NCBI GenBank assembly: GCA_965205925.1
Contig: OZ242183.1
Span: forward strand, 1,302,001 to 1,366,000
Direction of reading: 5' to 3'
DNA: 64,000 bases
DNA from: CAYRJD01 sp965205925
GTDB taxonomy: Bacteria; Actinomycetota; Acidimicrobiia; Acidimicrobiales; Poriferisodalaceae
The position numbers and the translations under genes were made by a program. Of the stretch, positions 38,059 through 46,076 are shown in pieces. The notes under the pieces were generated by a model. It had not been told where the DNA came from and ran no database searches. It was given only the letters and a program-made list of their open reading frames with translations. Positions within the stretch are counted from its first letter, which is position 1; each line of letters starts with the position of its first letter.

Positions 38059-38082
38059 TCGCACAACGACCACCTAGAGCGC
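38050..38082 (+). terminator. Hairpin at the desaturase stop codon
   Basis: GCGCTCTAG (38050-38058) and CTAGAGCGC (38074-38082) form a perfect 9-base stem with a 15-base loop. The left arm contains the TAG stop. No T-run follows, so it may be a weak or factor-assisted terminator. The downstream monooxygenase is in the same direction, so it may also act as an mRNA end stabiliser. Confidence 0.45.
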
Positions 38083-38152
38083 CGGTTTGAAGTGCGTTAC
38101 AGCCCAGGCGATGGAGAACCAAACGGCCACCGTTGACTAACATCGCTCAATT

Positions 38153-40018
38153 ATGAGCACCATATTTGAAGCTGTTAGCAACGAGGACGCCCAAACGCTG
38201 CCGATCTTGAATCGCACCGCGCAAGAGTTGGGCTTTGATCCCAATGCCCTGCGAGACAAATACCGCCAAGAGCGCGACAAGCGTTTACGTGATGACGCCA
38301 ATGAGCAATACACCGAAGTGGTAGGTGATTTCTCAAACTACGTCGACGATCCGTACATAGAGACCAAAGAGCGTGAACCTGTTTTTGATCATGTTGAAGC
38401 TGCAATCATTGGTGGCGGGTTTGGTGGTTTGTTGATGGGCGCCCAGTTGCGTAAATCTGGCGTCGAAAGCCTGCGCATGGTTGAAAAAGGTGGCGACTTT
38501 GGTGGCACTTGGTATTGGAATCGCTATCCGGGTGCTATGTGCGATGTGGAGTCATACTGCTATTTGCCGCTGCTAGAAGAACTGGATTACATCCCAAAGC
38601 ACAAGTACTCCTTCGCACCAGAAATCTTTGAGCACAGCAAAGCGATAGCACGCCACTTCAATCTGTACGACAATGCTCTGCTACAGACCTCAGTGACCGA
38701 GCTGCGCTGGGATGACAAGCAAGGTATCTGGCAAATCACTACCACTCGTGGTGACGTTTTTACCGCTACCTACGTCGCAATGGCCAACGGCCCGTTGAAT
38801 CGACCGAAACTGCCCGGCATACCTGGCATCAACGAGTTTGAGGGCTACACCTTTCACACCAGCCGCTGGGACTACGAGTACACGGGTGGCACCTCTGAAG
38901 GTGATCTAGTAAATCTGGCTGACAAACGAGTCGGCATCATCGGTACGGGAGCCACCGCGGTGCAGTGTGTGCCCCATCTGGGTGCCTGGGCGAAACAGCT
39001 GCACGTGTTTCAGCGAACACCATCTTCGATTGATGTTCGCAACAACCGCGAAACCGACCCGCAATGGGCTGAATCTTTAGATCCGGGTTGGCAGCGCGCG
39101 CGTATGGAAAATTTCAACACGCTGGTTAGCGGAGGCGACAGCCAAGAAGATTTAGTCTCGGACGGGTGGACCGACATATTCCGTAATCTCACCGGCATCG
39201 CAGCCAAGACCGCTGCACGCGAGGTTGGAAGACAGTTAACGGGCTTGGAAAAGGCTCAGCTAATGGAGCTAGCTGATTTTCAGAAGATGGAAACGGTGCG
39301 CACACGTGCGGAAGAACTAATCAACGATCCAAACACTGCCGAAGCGCTGAAGCCGTGGTATCGCCAATTTTGTAAACGGCCTTGCTTCCACGACGAATAT
39401 CTAGACACCTTCAATCGTGAAAACGTGACACTGGTCGACACAAACGGCAAAGGTGTGCAGCAAATCACGCCCAAAGGTGTGCTGGTAGACGGCGTTGAAT
39501 ACGAACTGGATTGCCTTATCTTCGCCACCGGGTTTGAGGTAGGCACCACCTACACCCGGCGTGCGGGTTACGACATCATTGGTCGTAATGGTCAAACAAT
39601 CAGTGAGAAATGGGAGAACGGCGTGCGCACCTTTCATGGTTTGACTTCGCACGGGTTCCCGAATTGCTTCTTCTTGGGTTTCACTCAATCAGCGGTGACC
39701 GTAAACGTGCCGCACGCTTTAAGCGAACAAGCCAAGCACATCGACTACATGATCGGTCAGGCTAAGCAGCAGAGTGCAACTCGAATCGAACCCACTATTG
39801 AAGCCGAACAATGGTGGCAGGATGAAATGAAAGACAAGGCGAAGTTGAGTCAACGTTTTTTTGAAGCTTGCACACCGGGCTACTACAACAATGAAGGCAA
39901 GCTCGGTAACCCCAACGGGTTCTTCAGCAGCATGTATGGAGGTGGCCCTGTCAAATTCTTTCGCATGCTTGATGAATGGCGCTCAACTGGGCGTCTTGAA
40001 GGCATAAGCCTTAGTTAG
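38153..40018 (+). CDS. Baeyer-Villiger monooxygenase (type I, FAD/NADPH)
   Basis: This flavoprotein inserts oxygen next to a ketone to give an ester or lactone. The 621 residues have an N-terminal extension of about 75, then the FAD-binding GGGFGGLLMGAQL near 82, the BVMO-type FGGTWYWNRYPGAMCD, the fingerprint FEGYTFHTSRWDY near 228-240 (FxGxxxHxxxW), and the NADPH-binding GIIGTGATAVQCVPHLG near 260. A second late motif, DCLIFATGFEVG, lies near 450. The BVMO class is firm and the substrate is unknown. It is followed after 9 bases by an SDR, which could oxidise an alcohol to the ketone this enzyme uses. Confidence 0.95.
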   Translation: MSTIFEAVSNEDAQTLPILNRTAQELGFDPNALRDKYRQERDKRLRDDANEQYTEVVGDFSNYVDDPYIETKEREPVFDHVEAAIIGGGFGGLLMGAQLRKSGVESLRMVEKGGDFGGTWYWNRYPGAMCDVESYCYLPLLEELDYIPKHKYSFAPEIFEHSKAIARHFNLYDNALLQTSVTELRWDDKQGIWQITTTRGDVFTATYVAMANGPLNRPKLPGIPGINEFEGYTFHTSRWDYEYTGGTSEGDLVNLADKRVGIIGTGATAVQCVPHLGAWAKQLHVFQRTPSSIDVRNNRETDPQWAESLDPGWQRARMENFNTLVSGGDSQEDLVSDGWTDIFRNLTGIAAKTAAREVGRQLTGLEKAQLMELADFQKMETVRTRAEELINDPNTAEALKPWYRQFCKRPCFHDEYLDTFNRENVTLVDTNGKGVQQITPKGVLVDGVEYELDCLIFATGFEVGTTYTRRAGYDIIGRNGQTISEKWENGVRTFHGLTSHGFPNCFFLGFTQSAVTVNVPHALSEQAKHIDYMIGQAKQQSATRIEPTIEAEQWWQDEMKDKAKLSQRFFEACTPGYYNNEGKLGNPNGFFSSMYGGGPVKFFRMLDEWRSTGRLEGISLS

Positions 40019-40027
40019 CGCAGATTG

Positions 40028-40801
40028 ATGAGCTACGACGCATTTGATCTTTCTGGCAAAGTCGCCGTAATCACCGGTGGCAATAGTGGAATTGGCTTGG
40101 GTTATGCCCGTGCGATTGCTGCTGCTGGCGCCGACGTGAGCATCTGGGGCACCAACCCCGACAAAAATGCCGTAGCTGCAGCCGAGCTGCAAGAGATAAA
40201 CACCTCAGCATCAGTGCTGCGATGTGATGTATCAAAAGAGGAAGAGGTTGAAACTTCAATGGCCGAGGTCATTGATCGTTATGGACGTATCGACGCATGC
40301 TTCCCAAATGCGGGCATCGGCACCCAAAACAAAAAGCCTTTTCAAGAGCACAGCAACGAGGACTGGTTCAGTGTTATCGATGTAAACCTGCACGGAGTCT
40401 TTTACACGTTGCGGGCAGCAACTCGTCAAATGGTCGCTCAAAACGAGGGCGGAGCGTTGGTGCTCACCGCCAGCGGCACTGCCATTCAAGGCGCTGCAAA
40501 AGGTCAGGCATATGCCGCCACCAAAGGGGCGATGATCGCGATGATGCTTGGCTTGTCAGTTGAGATGGCTCGCTACAAGATCTCAGCCAACGCCATCATT
40601 CCCGGTTGGGTTGATACCGCTATGACAAAACCGTTGTTCGAGTGGGACAAGTTTGTCGACAGCGTGATGCCGCGTTTACCGATGAGGCGTTGGGGCACAC
40701 CTGACGACTTTGGTCCGATCGCGGTTTACCTGATGAGCGATGCAGCGCGCTGGCACACTGGTGACGTCATAAAGATCGATGGTGGCTTCAGTATTTTCTA
40801 G
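40028..40801 (+). CDS. Short-chain dehydrogenase/reductase (classical SDR)
   Basis: This is an NAD(P)-dependent alcohol/ketone oxidoreductase. From the ATG at 40028 (257 residues) the cofactor motif TGGNSGIG is at 16-23 and NAGIG follows at about 96. The active-site Tyr-Lys pair is in AYAATKGA near 161-165, with the catalytic serine in TASGTA. The late PGWVDTAM segment is family-typical. It begins 9 bases after the monooxygenase stop, so the pair is one operon. The substrate is unknown; the order suggests alcohol to ketone to ester. Confidence 0.93.
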   Translation: MSYDAFDLSGKVAVITGGNSGIGLGYARAIAAAGADVSIWGTNPDKNAVAAAELQEINTSASVLRCDVSKEEEVETSMAEVIDRYGRIDACFPNAGIGTQNKKPFQEHSNEDWFSVIDVNLHGVFYTLRAATRQMVAQNEGGALVLTASGTAIQGAAKGQAYAATKGAMIAMMLGLSVEMARYKISANAIIPGWVDTAMTKPLFEWDKFVDSVMPRLPMRRWGTPDDFGPIAVYLMSDAARWHTGDVIKIDGGFSIF

Positions 40802-40829
40802 CTGAGTTTTTTGATTGGATCAGCGTCTC

Positions 40830-41405
40830 TCACTGCGAGATGACGAAATCGGTTTCGTAGTTGGTGTCGTCTTCTAACAGGCGATCCATTGGTAGCACTT
40901 CGGAGTAGTTCAAAGCACCATTTAGGTCGTGACTCCATACCTGCTCCGGCAGCTCGTATAGAACTTCAACGCCATAGCCATTTGGATCCGACAGATACAC
41001 GCTGTGCGTCATCCCATGGTTGACACGTTGGCTTAGCTTGACGCCTTGGTCTCGCAAAAACCGCACCTGTTCCAGCCAGGAGTCTCTGTCTGGGTACACG
41101 ACTGCCACGTGATTAATAGCGCAGACACCTTTGGTCATATCCCAATCAGCCGGAAGGGGTTCAATCTCTGGCCGTTCAACTAGAGCAATGTCGTGATGGC
41201 CCGTATCTTCGGTTACACCGCAATAAAAGCGCATGTTCATCGCGCGTGGATGATCGGGTGGCCGCTCTAGTTGGCCGACCTGCCTAAACCCGAGCAGATC
41301 ACACCAGAAGCGATGAGACTCTTCCATGTCTCTCACATTGATCACCAAGTGGTTAATTCCCCTTGGAGCCACTGGCTGGGTTCGTGATTTGATCTCTTCG
41401 CTCAT
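40830..41405 (-). CDS. VOC-family protein, extradiol dioxygenase/glyoxalase-like
   Basis: This is a metal-dependent protein of the vicinal-oxygen-chelate fold, 191 residues from the ATG at 41405, which has an AGGGGAT ribosome site. Two beta-alpha-beta modules are visible: INHLVINVRDMEESHRFWCD and, after the middle, INHVAVVYPDRDSW. Possible metal ligands are the His in each NH(L/V) motif, the His in MTHSVYLSDPNG and the Glu in GVEVLYE. The DPNGYGVEVLYE end is common in catechol 2,3-dioxygenase-like enzymes. The exact reaction is uncertain. It is divergent from the RraA/RidA pair and next to an HpaH-like hydratase, which suggests ring-cleavage chemistry. Confidence 0.8.
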   Translation of the reverse strand: MSEEIKSRTQPVAPRGINHLVINVRDMEESHRFWCDLLGFRQVGQLERPPDHPRAMNMRFYCGVTEDTGHHDIALVERPEIEPLPADWDMTKGVCAINHVAVVYPDRDSWLEQVRFLRDQGVKLSQRVNHGMTHSVYLSDPNGYGVEVLYELPEQVWSHDLNGALNYSEVLPMDRLLEDDTNYETDFVISQ

Positions 41406-41506
41406 GCACCTATCCCCTGCGTCCAATCAACAAACTACTTTATTGAACAACTTGGCTAGGCACAGAGCGCTTACGATGTCGCAATGTCAAGATTTCATGC
41501 GCAGTA

Positions 41507-42226
41507 ATGACTGAAACCGCATTACCAGACAAGCTCCGGTCTCAACTGGCCTCCGTTACCACTGCCACCTTGAGCAGCCAGCTCCAACGACGTGGCTACC
41601 AGAACGCATTTCTAGGTGGGTTGTTGCCGCTTCGACTAAACCAGAACATGGTTGGAGTTGCTCACACCTTACGTTACGTACCTGCTCGTCCGGATTTATT
41701 GGAGATTCAAGGATTTAACGCACAGCGTGTGGCAATCGAATCGATACAACCAGGCGAGGTGCTTGTAATAGAAGCACGCCAAGAGCGCCATGCCGGCACG
41801 ATCGGCGACATTTTTGCAACCCGTGCGCAGCAGTTGGGTTGTGTAGGAGTGGTAACTGACGGCAGTCTGCGAGATACGCCTGCCATTGCCGATCTGGAGC
41901 TAGCCGTGTATCACCAAGCATCGCATGGAGCCACGCTAGGACGCCTGCACACACCGCTTGATCATCAAGTTCCGATCGCATGTGCCGGAGTCACGGTGCT
42001 GCCGGGCGACGTGGTCGTTGGAGACAATGAAGGTGCGGTGGTGATACCAGCCGCCCTCGCAAACGAAGTGGCTGAAGACTCCGTTGCCATGGAGCAGCGC
42101 GAGGAGTTTGCATTGGAAAAGGTTCGTCAGGGTGCTTCACCACAGGGATACTTCCCATTGGCTAACGAAAACCGGCAAGAGTTTGAACAATGGCTTGCCC
42201 TGCAACAGCAGAACCAAACCGAATAA
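41507..42226 (+). CDS. RraA-like / 4-hydroxy-4-methyl-2-oxoglutarate aldolase-like protein
   Basis: This 239-residue protein belongs to the RraA fold, which includes divalent-metal-dependent HMG/CHA aldolases of protocatechuate 4,5-cleavage as well as RNase E inhibitors. The aldolase-type residues are visible: GTIGDIFATRA near 97-107 and DGSLRD at 118-123, where Arg122 and Asp123 match the substrate- and metal-site Arg-Asp pair. No RNase E function is implied. It is followed after 28 bases by a RidA-like gene. In a catabolic setting it would give pyruvate or oxaloacetate from a 4-hydroxy-2-oxo acid; that is inference. Confidence 0.85.
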   Translation: MTETALPDKLRSQLASVTTATLSSQLQRRGYQNAFLGGLLPLRLNQNMVGVAHTLRYVPARPDLLEIQGFNAQRVAIESIQPGEVLVIEARQERHAGTIGDIFATRAQQLGCVGVVTDGSLRDTPAIADLELAVYHQASHGATLGRLHTPLDHQVPIACAGVTVLPGDVVVGDNEGAVVIPAALANEVAEDSVAMEQREEFALEKVRQGASPQGYFPLANENRQEFEQWLALQQQNQTE

Positions 42227-42254
42227 CTAGTACCGATTAGCAGACCCAGAATCA

Positions 42255-42662
42255 ATGTCATCGAGTAAATCAAGCATTCGCAAATCAATCAATATCGAAA
42301 GCTTCGAGCACGTCAATCCCATCCCCGCAGCAACCCTGATCGGCCCCTTGTTAACCAGCAGCATCATTGCGCCTTACAACTCGGGAACGCGCGACTGCCC
42401 AGAATCGTTAGAAGAACAAATCGCGAACCTGTTTGTTCATGTCGGCCAGATGCTTGCTGCAGCCGATGCCGATTGGGACAATGTCGCAAAGATGACGTTT
42501 TATGTGCAAGATCCGGTTGCATCGCGCAAAGCGCTCAACGGGCCTTGGTTAGAGCATTTCACCGATTCCGCTTCTCGGCCGGCTCGCCACAATTTAGCCG
42601 TTGCACCCAGCGCCGGACCAGTCAAAATCTCCTGTGATTTTTTGGCATGGGTTGAGGCTTAA
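42255..42662 (+). CDS. RidA/YjgF-family protein (possible aminomuconate-type deaminase)
   Basis: This is a small trimer-forming family, 135 residues here. It has the family pattern of an N-terminal strand pair, the helix IANLFVHVGQMLAAAD, the segment DNVAKMTFYVQDP, and the arginine-containing RPARHNLAVAP, where RidA-type proteins place their substrate-binding arginine. RidA itself hydrolyses enamine/imine intermediates; relatives such as 2-aminomuconate deaminase act in ring-cleavage pathways. The neighbours (VOC, RraA-like, HpaH-like) favour a catabolic version. Its stop overlaps the convergent hydratase stop by 4 bases. Confidence 0.85.
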   Translation: MSSSKSSIRKSINIESFEHVNPIPAATLIGPLLTSSIIAPYNSGTRDCPESLEEQIANLFVHVGQMLAAADADWDNVAKMTFYVQDPVASRKALNGPWLEHFTDSASRPARHNLAVAPSAGPVKISCDFLAWVEA

Positions 42663-43456
42663 TCGCTGCTTATTCCGAAACTGATCTGACCCAAGGCACC
42701 AAAATCGGCTAACACAGCGTCGCCCATCTTGATCGTGCGTGCCCGAATAAACGAGCCAGACAGCACGCTCTGCCCCGCTTTCATGTGTACTCCAAACTCG
42801 TATAGCTTGCGCGCCAACCAGGCAACTGAATTGACAGGATTGCCCATTACTGCGGCCGCCACACCGGACTCTTCAAGTTCACCGTTGAGATAAAGCGATC
42901 CCGCCACTTGTCGGATGTCGATATCGGTCAGGTGTTTGGGGCTGGCGCCAGCGATTACAAATCCGCATGACGCAGCATCGGCGATGCTGTCAACCACGCC
43001 CGCATCTCCTCGACGGGTGTAGCGACTGTCGACTACCTCAATTGCCGGCAACACATAGTCGGTTGCGTTGATCACATCAATGGCATTCACATCTTTGCCA
43101 CCTAAATCCGCACCAAGCACAAACAACATCTCGATCTCCACAAGTGGGCGGTTCAATCTCGTGTGTAAGACCGTGCAACCTTCGTCTAAGAACCAGTTAT
43201 CGAACAGCGTCCCGTAGTCGGGTTCGGTGGCGTCAAACGTCGAACGCATGGCTTTTGAGGTCAGACCTATCTTGTGTCCTTTAATCGTGCGGCCAGATTT
43301 CGCCTTCAGCTCCGTCACCAACTGTGCGACGGCATAGGCGTCGGCGATCTCTGCATCCGGATAGCTGGCACTAAACGGCTCTATCCATTCGCGGGTTTGT
43401 TCGGCCTCAAATAGTGCCGTGGCCGCTGCTTGGTGCTGATTTGATGTTAAAGCCAT
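42659..43456 (-). CDS. 2-oxo-hept-4-ene-1,7-dioate / 2-keto-4-pentenoate hydratase family (HpaH-like)
   Basis: This is a metal-dependent hydratase (or related decarboxylase) of the lower meta-cleavage pathways, 265 residues, normal for the family. It shows the conserved GHKIGLTSKAM with the lysine pair, EPDYGTLFDN, the metal-binding LVEIEMLFVLG, and the late AGQSVLSGSFIRARTIKMGD. It resembles HpaH of homoprotocatechuate breakdown throughout. NbaG/AmnE-type 4-oxalocrotonate decarboxylases share the fold and cannot be excluded. It is divergent from the iron importer, and the shared 140-base gap contains an iron-box-like operator. Confidence 0.9.
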   Translation of the reverse strand: MALTSNQHQAAATALFEAEQTREWIEPFSASYPDAEIADAYAVAQLVTELKAKSGRTIKGHKIGLTSKAMRSTFDATEPDYGTLFDNWFLDEGCTVLHTRLNRPLVEIEMLFVLGADLGGKDVNAIDVINATDYVLPAIEVVDSRYTRRGDAGVVDSIADAASCGFVIAGASPKHLTDIDIRQVAGSLYLNGELEESGVAAAVMGNPVNSVAWLARKLYEFGVHMKAGQSVLSGSFIRARTIKMGDAVLADFGALGQISFGISSD

Positions 43457-43528
43457 GGTTGATCCTGCCAGGGGACGTGAGGTTCCGACTACTTAACTTG
43501 GAATAGTTTGGAATGTTTAACACTGACT

Positions 43529-43544
43529 GTTAGGCTTACCTAAC
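43529..43544 (+). promoter_or_regulatory. DtxR/IdeR-like iron box upstream of the ferric-iron binding protein
   Basis: GTTAGGCTTACCTAAC is a perfect 6-base inverted repeat around CTTA. The 14-base core TTAGGCTTACCTAA matches 13 of 14 bases of the right part of the IdeR/DtxR consensus TTAGGTTAGGCTAACCTAA. It lies about 50 bases upstream of the iron-binding lipoprotein gene, where a repressor would block transcription in iron-rich cells. A further half-site TTAGGTAAAC overlaps the ribosome site at 43586-43595. Confidence 0.75.
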
Positions 43545-43596
43545 ATTATGCGCGTTATGTAAATACGCGTAGTAAGCAAATGAAATTAGGTAAACA

Positions 43597-44730
43597 ATGA
43601 ATCTATTGACGGTTACTAGGGGGACACTAACCAAACGCACACAGGCTGGACTAGCGGTGCTGTTTGCAATGCTTGTCATCACAGCCGCCTGTTCTAGCAC
43701 TAGCGACACCAACGACGCAGACGGTGCCGATGACACAGCCAATACCACCAACACAGCCAGCACTGCCACGCAGCCTTGCGTTGATCGCACAGGTGAGCGG
43801 ATTACCGTCTATTCAGGACGTAGCGAAAGCCTCATGGCTCCGGTATTTGACGCCTATGAATGCACAAGCGGTAACGCAGTAGATGTGCGTTGGGGCAGTT
43901 CTACCGATTTAGCCCTGTTGGCCGGTGAAGAGGGTGATCAGTCACCAGCAGACATCTTCCTTTCTCGCTCCCCCGGACCGGTTGGTTTTCTGCAGGGTAA
44001 AGATTTTTTGCAACCAATCAACACTGCGGTACTTGACTTAGTGCCAGAGCTCTATCGCTCTCAAACCGGCCACTGGGTCGGTATTACGGGTCGTAAACGC
44101 GTTTTGGTCTACAACATTGACAACACAGACGTGGCAGATCTACCTGATTCGGTGTTTGATCTAACCGATGAGCAATATCGCAGCCGGGTTGCCATCCCTG
44201 CTAGCAACGGTTCATTTGTGGACTGGCTTACCGTGTTTCGCTTCCAACACGGCGATGATGTCGTCGAGGACTGGATCGATGAAATAGCAGCAAATGACTC
44301 TCGTTACTACCCCAACAACCGGTCAATAGTCGAAGCGGTCGGCCGCGGTGAGATCGATTTTGGGTTGGTAAATCATTACTACAACTACCAAGTGGCGCAA
44401 ACCAATGGTGGCAGCCACCGTGGCGCAAACCACGAGCTGGGTGAGCAAGATATAGGCGCACTGCTAATCATCACTGCTGCGGGTGTTACGTCGCACACCG
44501 AAAAGGCCGAGTTAGCCAACGACTTACTCGCCTATCTCCTATCGTCACCCTCACAGCGTTTTTTCACCGATAGCTCGTTGGAATATCCACTAGCAAGAGG
44601 GATAGCGCCAAATGCGGTGTTACCAAATCTAGCTGCACCTGCTGTCGGTGCCATCAGCTTCGATGACCTCGGAGCCGGCTTCGCCGAAACAAACGCCATC
44701 ATTGAAGCCAGTGGGATACTGCAGCAATAG
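43597..44730 (+). CDS. Ferric-iron ABC transporter substrate-binding lipoprotein (FbpA-like)
   Basis: This is an extracytoplasmic Fe3+-binding protein of the transferrin-like FbpA/SfuA family. The 377 residues have a lipoprotein signal ending VITAAC with the lipidated C32, then a Thr/Asp/Asn-rich linker to about 68. The mature fold starts RITVYSGRSESLMAPVFDAY, typical of the family. The tyrosine pair in NHYYNYQ matches the FbpA iron-ligand tyrosines. The ribosome site AGG sits in an iron-box half-site. It is the first gene of an importer followed by an ATPase and a permease, with iron boxes upstream of it and downstream before the ATPase. Confidence 0.92.
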   Translation: MNLLTVTRGTLTKRTQAGLAVLFAMLVITAACSSTSDTNDADGADDTANTTNTASTATQPCVDRTGERITVYSGRSESLMAPVFDAYECTSGNAVDVRWGSSTDLALLAGEEGDQSPADIFLSRSPGPVGFLQGKDFLQPINTAVLDLVPELYRSQTGHWVGITGRKRVLVYNIDNTDVADLPDSVFDLTDEQYRSRVAIPASNGSFVDWLTVFRFQHGDDVVEDWIDEIAANDSRYYPNNRSIVEAVGRGEIDFGLVNHYYNYQVAQTNGGSHRGANHELGEQDIGALLIITAAGVTSHTEKAELANDLLAYLLSSPSQRFFTDSSLEYPLARGIAPNAVLPNLAAPAVGAISFDDLGAGFAETNAIIEASGILQQ

Positions 44731-44739
44731 CATTACGTG

Positions 44740-44753
44740 TTAGGTAAACCTAA
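44740..44753 (+). promoter_or_regulatory. Second DtxR/IdeR-like iron box, before the importer ATPase gene
   Basis: TTAGGTAAACCTAA keeps both TTAGG/CCTAA half-sites with a 4-base spacer. It matches 12 of 14 bases of the same consensus core. It lies in the 62-base gap between the binding-protein and ATPase genes, so the ATPase-permease pair may also have its own iron-regulated promoter. Confidence 0.65.
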
Positions 44754-44792
44754 GATAAACAGATAGGCCTGCTAGCTGGCGCTGAATAACTG

Positions 44793-46028
44793 ATGCAACT
44801 GCAAATCAATAATCTGAGCCATACCTATGGCACGACCTCAGTCTTTGAAGACTTAAACCTGCAAGTTGAACGCGGGGAGTCACTGGCGTTGCTAGGGCCC
44901 AGTGGTTGCGGCAAGACCACTTTGCTGCGCTCCATCGCTGGACTGGAACGGCCGACCACTGGAACCATCAATCTTGGTGGCCGCTTGGTAACTTCGCAGC
45001 GAAAGTTCCTGCCACCTGAGAAACGTAAGGTTGGCATGGTTTTTCAGGACTGGGCGCTGTTTCCGCATATCTGTGTGAGCAACAACGTGTCCTTCGGTTT
45101 GGCACGCTCCGAACGCAGCGCAGGTCGAGTCGCTGAAGTACTGGAATTGGTGGGTTTGGCGGGCTTCGAAGATCGTATGCCGGCTTCGTTATCAGGTGGC
45201 CAACAACAGCGCGTGGCGTTAGCGCGTGCGTTAGCGCCGAAACCGCAGATATTGCTTTTGGATGAGCCGTTTTCGAACCTTGATTCGAACTTGCGCACGT
45301 CGGTTCGATCAGAGGTGCGACAGCTGTTGCTGACCCTTGAGATCACCACGGTGCTGGTTACGCATGATCAGGATGAGGCGTTTGTAATGGGTGATCGCGT
45401 AGGGGTTCTGCACGACCGTTCGTTGGTGCAGGTAGGCACACCAGCTGAGCTCTACAAACATCCAACGGATCGTTTTGTCGCCAACTTCGTTGGTACTGCT
45501 TCTTGGCTAAACGCCACCGGTATTGGTGATAGCGCCCTCAGTGCTCTCGGTGAGCTGTCTTTGTCCCAGCCCGCCCGAGGGCCGGTGGATGTGATGTTGA
45601 GGCCAGAACAATTAACGATTACACCAGTAACCCCAGATACCGGTATTGGCGTTAGAACAACTAAGCCCGACCGCGGGGCACTGTCTCAAGGAACCGTTTC
45701 GGTCATCGAGTACTACGGGCACGACGTTATGGCAGTAGTGGCTCTAGGCAATGAACAGGTAAGAGTGCGCTGCGAACCAGATTTGGCTCTAAAACGCGGC
45801 GATATTGTGAACGTAACATTTACCGGCACCACAGTTACTCAATTTGCGCGCGAGCAAGCAGCACAAACCGAAACCGCTCCCATGTCGGCCCACATTGTGA
45901 GTCTTCAGACCGAGGCTGGCATAGAACCTGCACCGGGAGATCGCCAGCTGGGACTTGCTCCACCAGCGTTCACTCACCCATTCGAACCGGAAATTTCACC
46001 CGTTCTACAGCCCGTAAGCACCGACTGA
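44793..46028 (+). CDS. Ferric-iron ABC transporter ATP-binding protein (FbpC-like)
   Basis: This is the cytosolic ATPase of the ferric-iron importer, 411 residues. Walker A is GPSGCGKT at 35-42, the Q-loop is VFQDWALFPH, the signature is LSGGQQQRVALARAL near 136, Walker B is ILLLDEPFSNLD near 154 and the switch His is in LVTHDQDEAF. The C-terminal 170 residues contain TOBE-like domains (PVDVMLRPEQL, VSVIEYYGHD), as in FbpC/PotA-type ATPases, ending in a Pro-rich tail. Residue ASWLNAT after the ATPase domain is normal for the Fe3+ group. It pairs with the permease that follows. Confidence 0.93.
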   Translation: MQLQINNLSHTYGTTSVFEDLNLQVERGESLALLGPSGCGKTTLLRSIAGLERPTTGTINLGGRLVTSQRKFLPPEKRKVGMVFQDWALFPHICVSNNVSFGLARSERSAGRVAEVLELVGLAGFEDRMPASLSGGQQQRVALARALAPKPQILLLDEPFSNLDSNLRTSVRSEVRQLLLTLEITTVLVTHDQDEAFVMGDRVGVLHDRSLVQVGTPAELYKHPTDRFVANFVGTASWLNATGIGDSALSALGELSLSQPARGPVDVMLRPEQLTITPVTPDTGIGVRTTKPDRGALSQGTVSVIEYYGHDVMAVVALGNEQVRVRCEPDLALKRGDIVNVTFTGTTVTQFAREQAAQTETAPMSAHIVSLQTEAGIEPAPGDRQLGLAPPAFTHPFEPEISPVLQPVSTD

Positions 46029-46076
46029 ACACTTAATGGCGCTCACTAGTTGTGCGGCACGAGCGAAGCAGACTTA

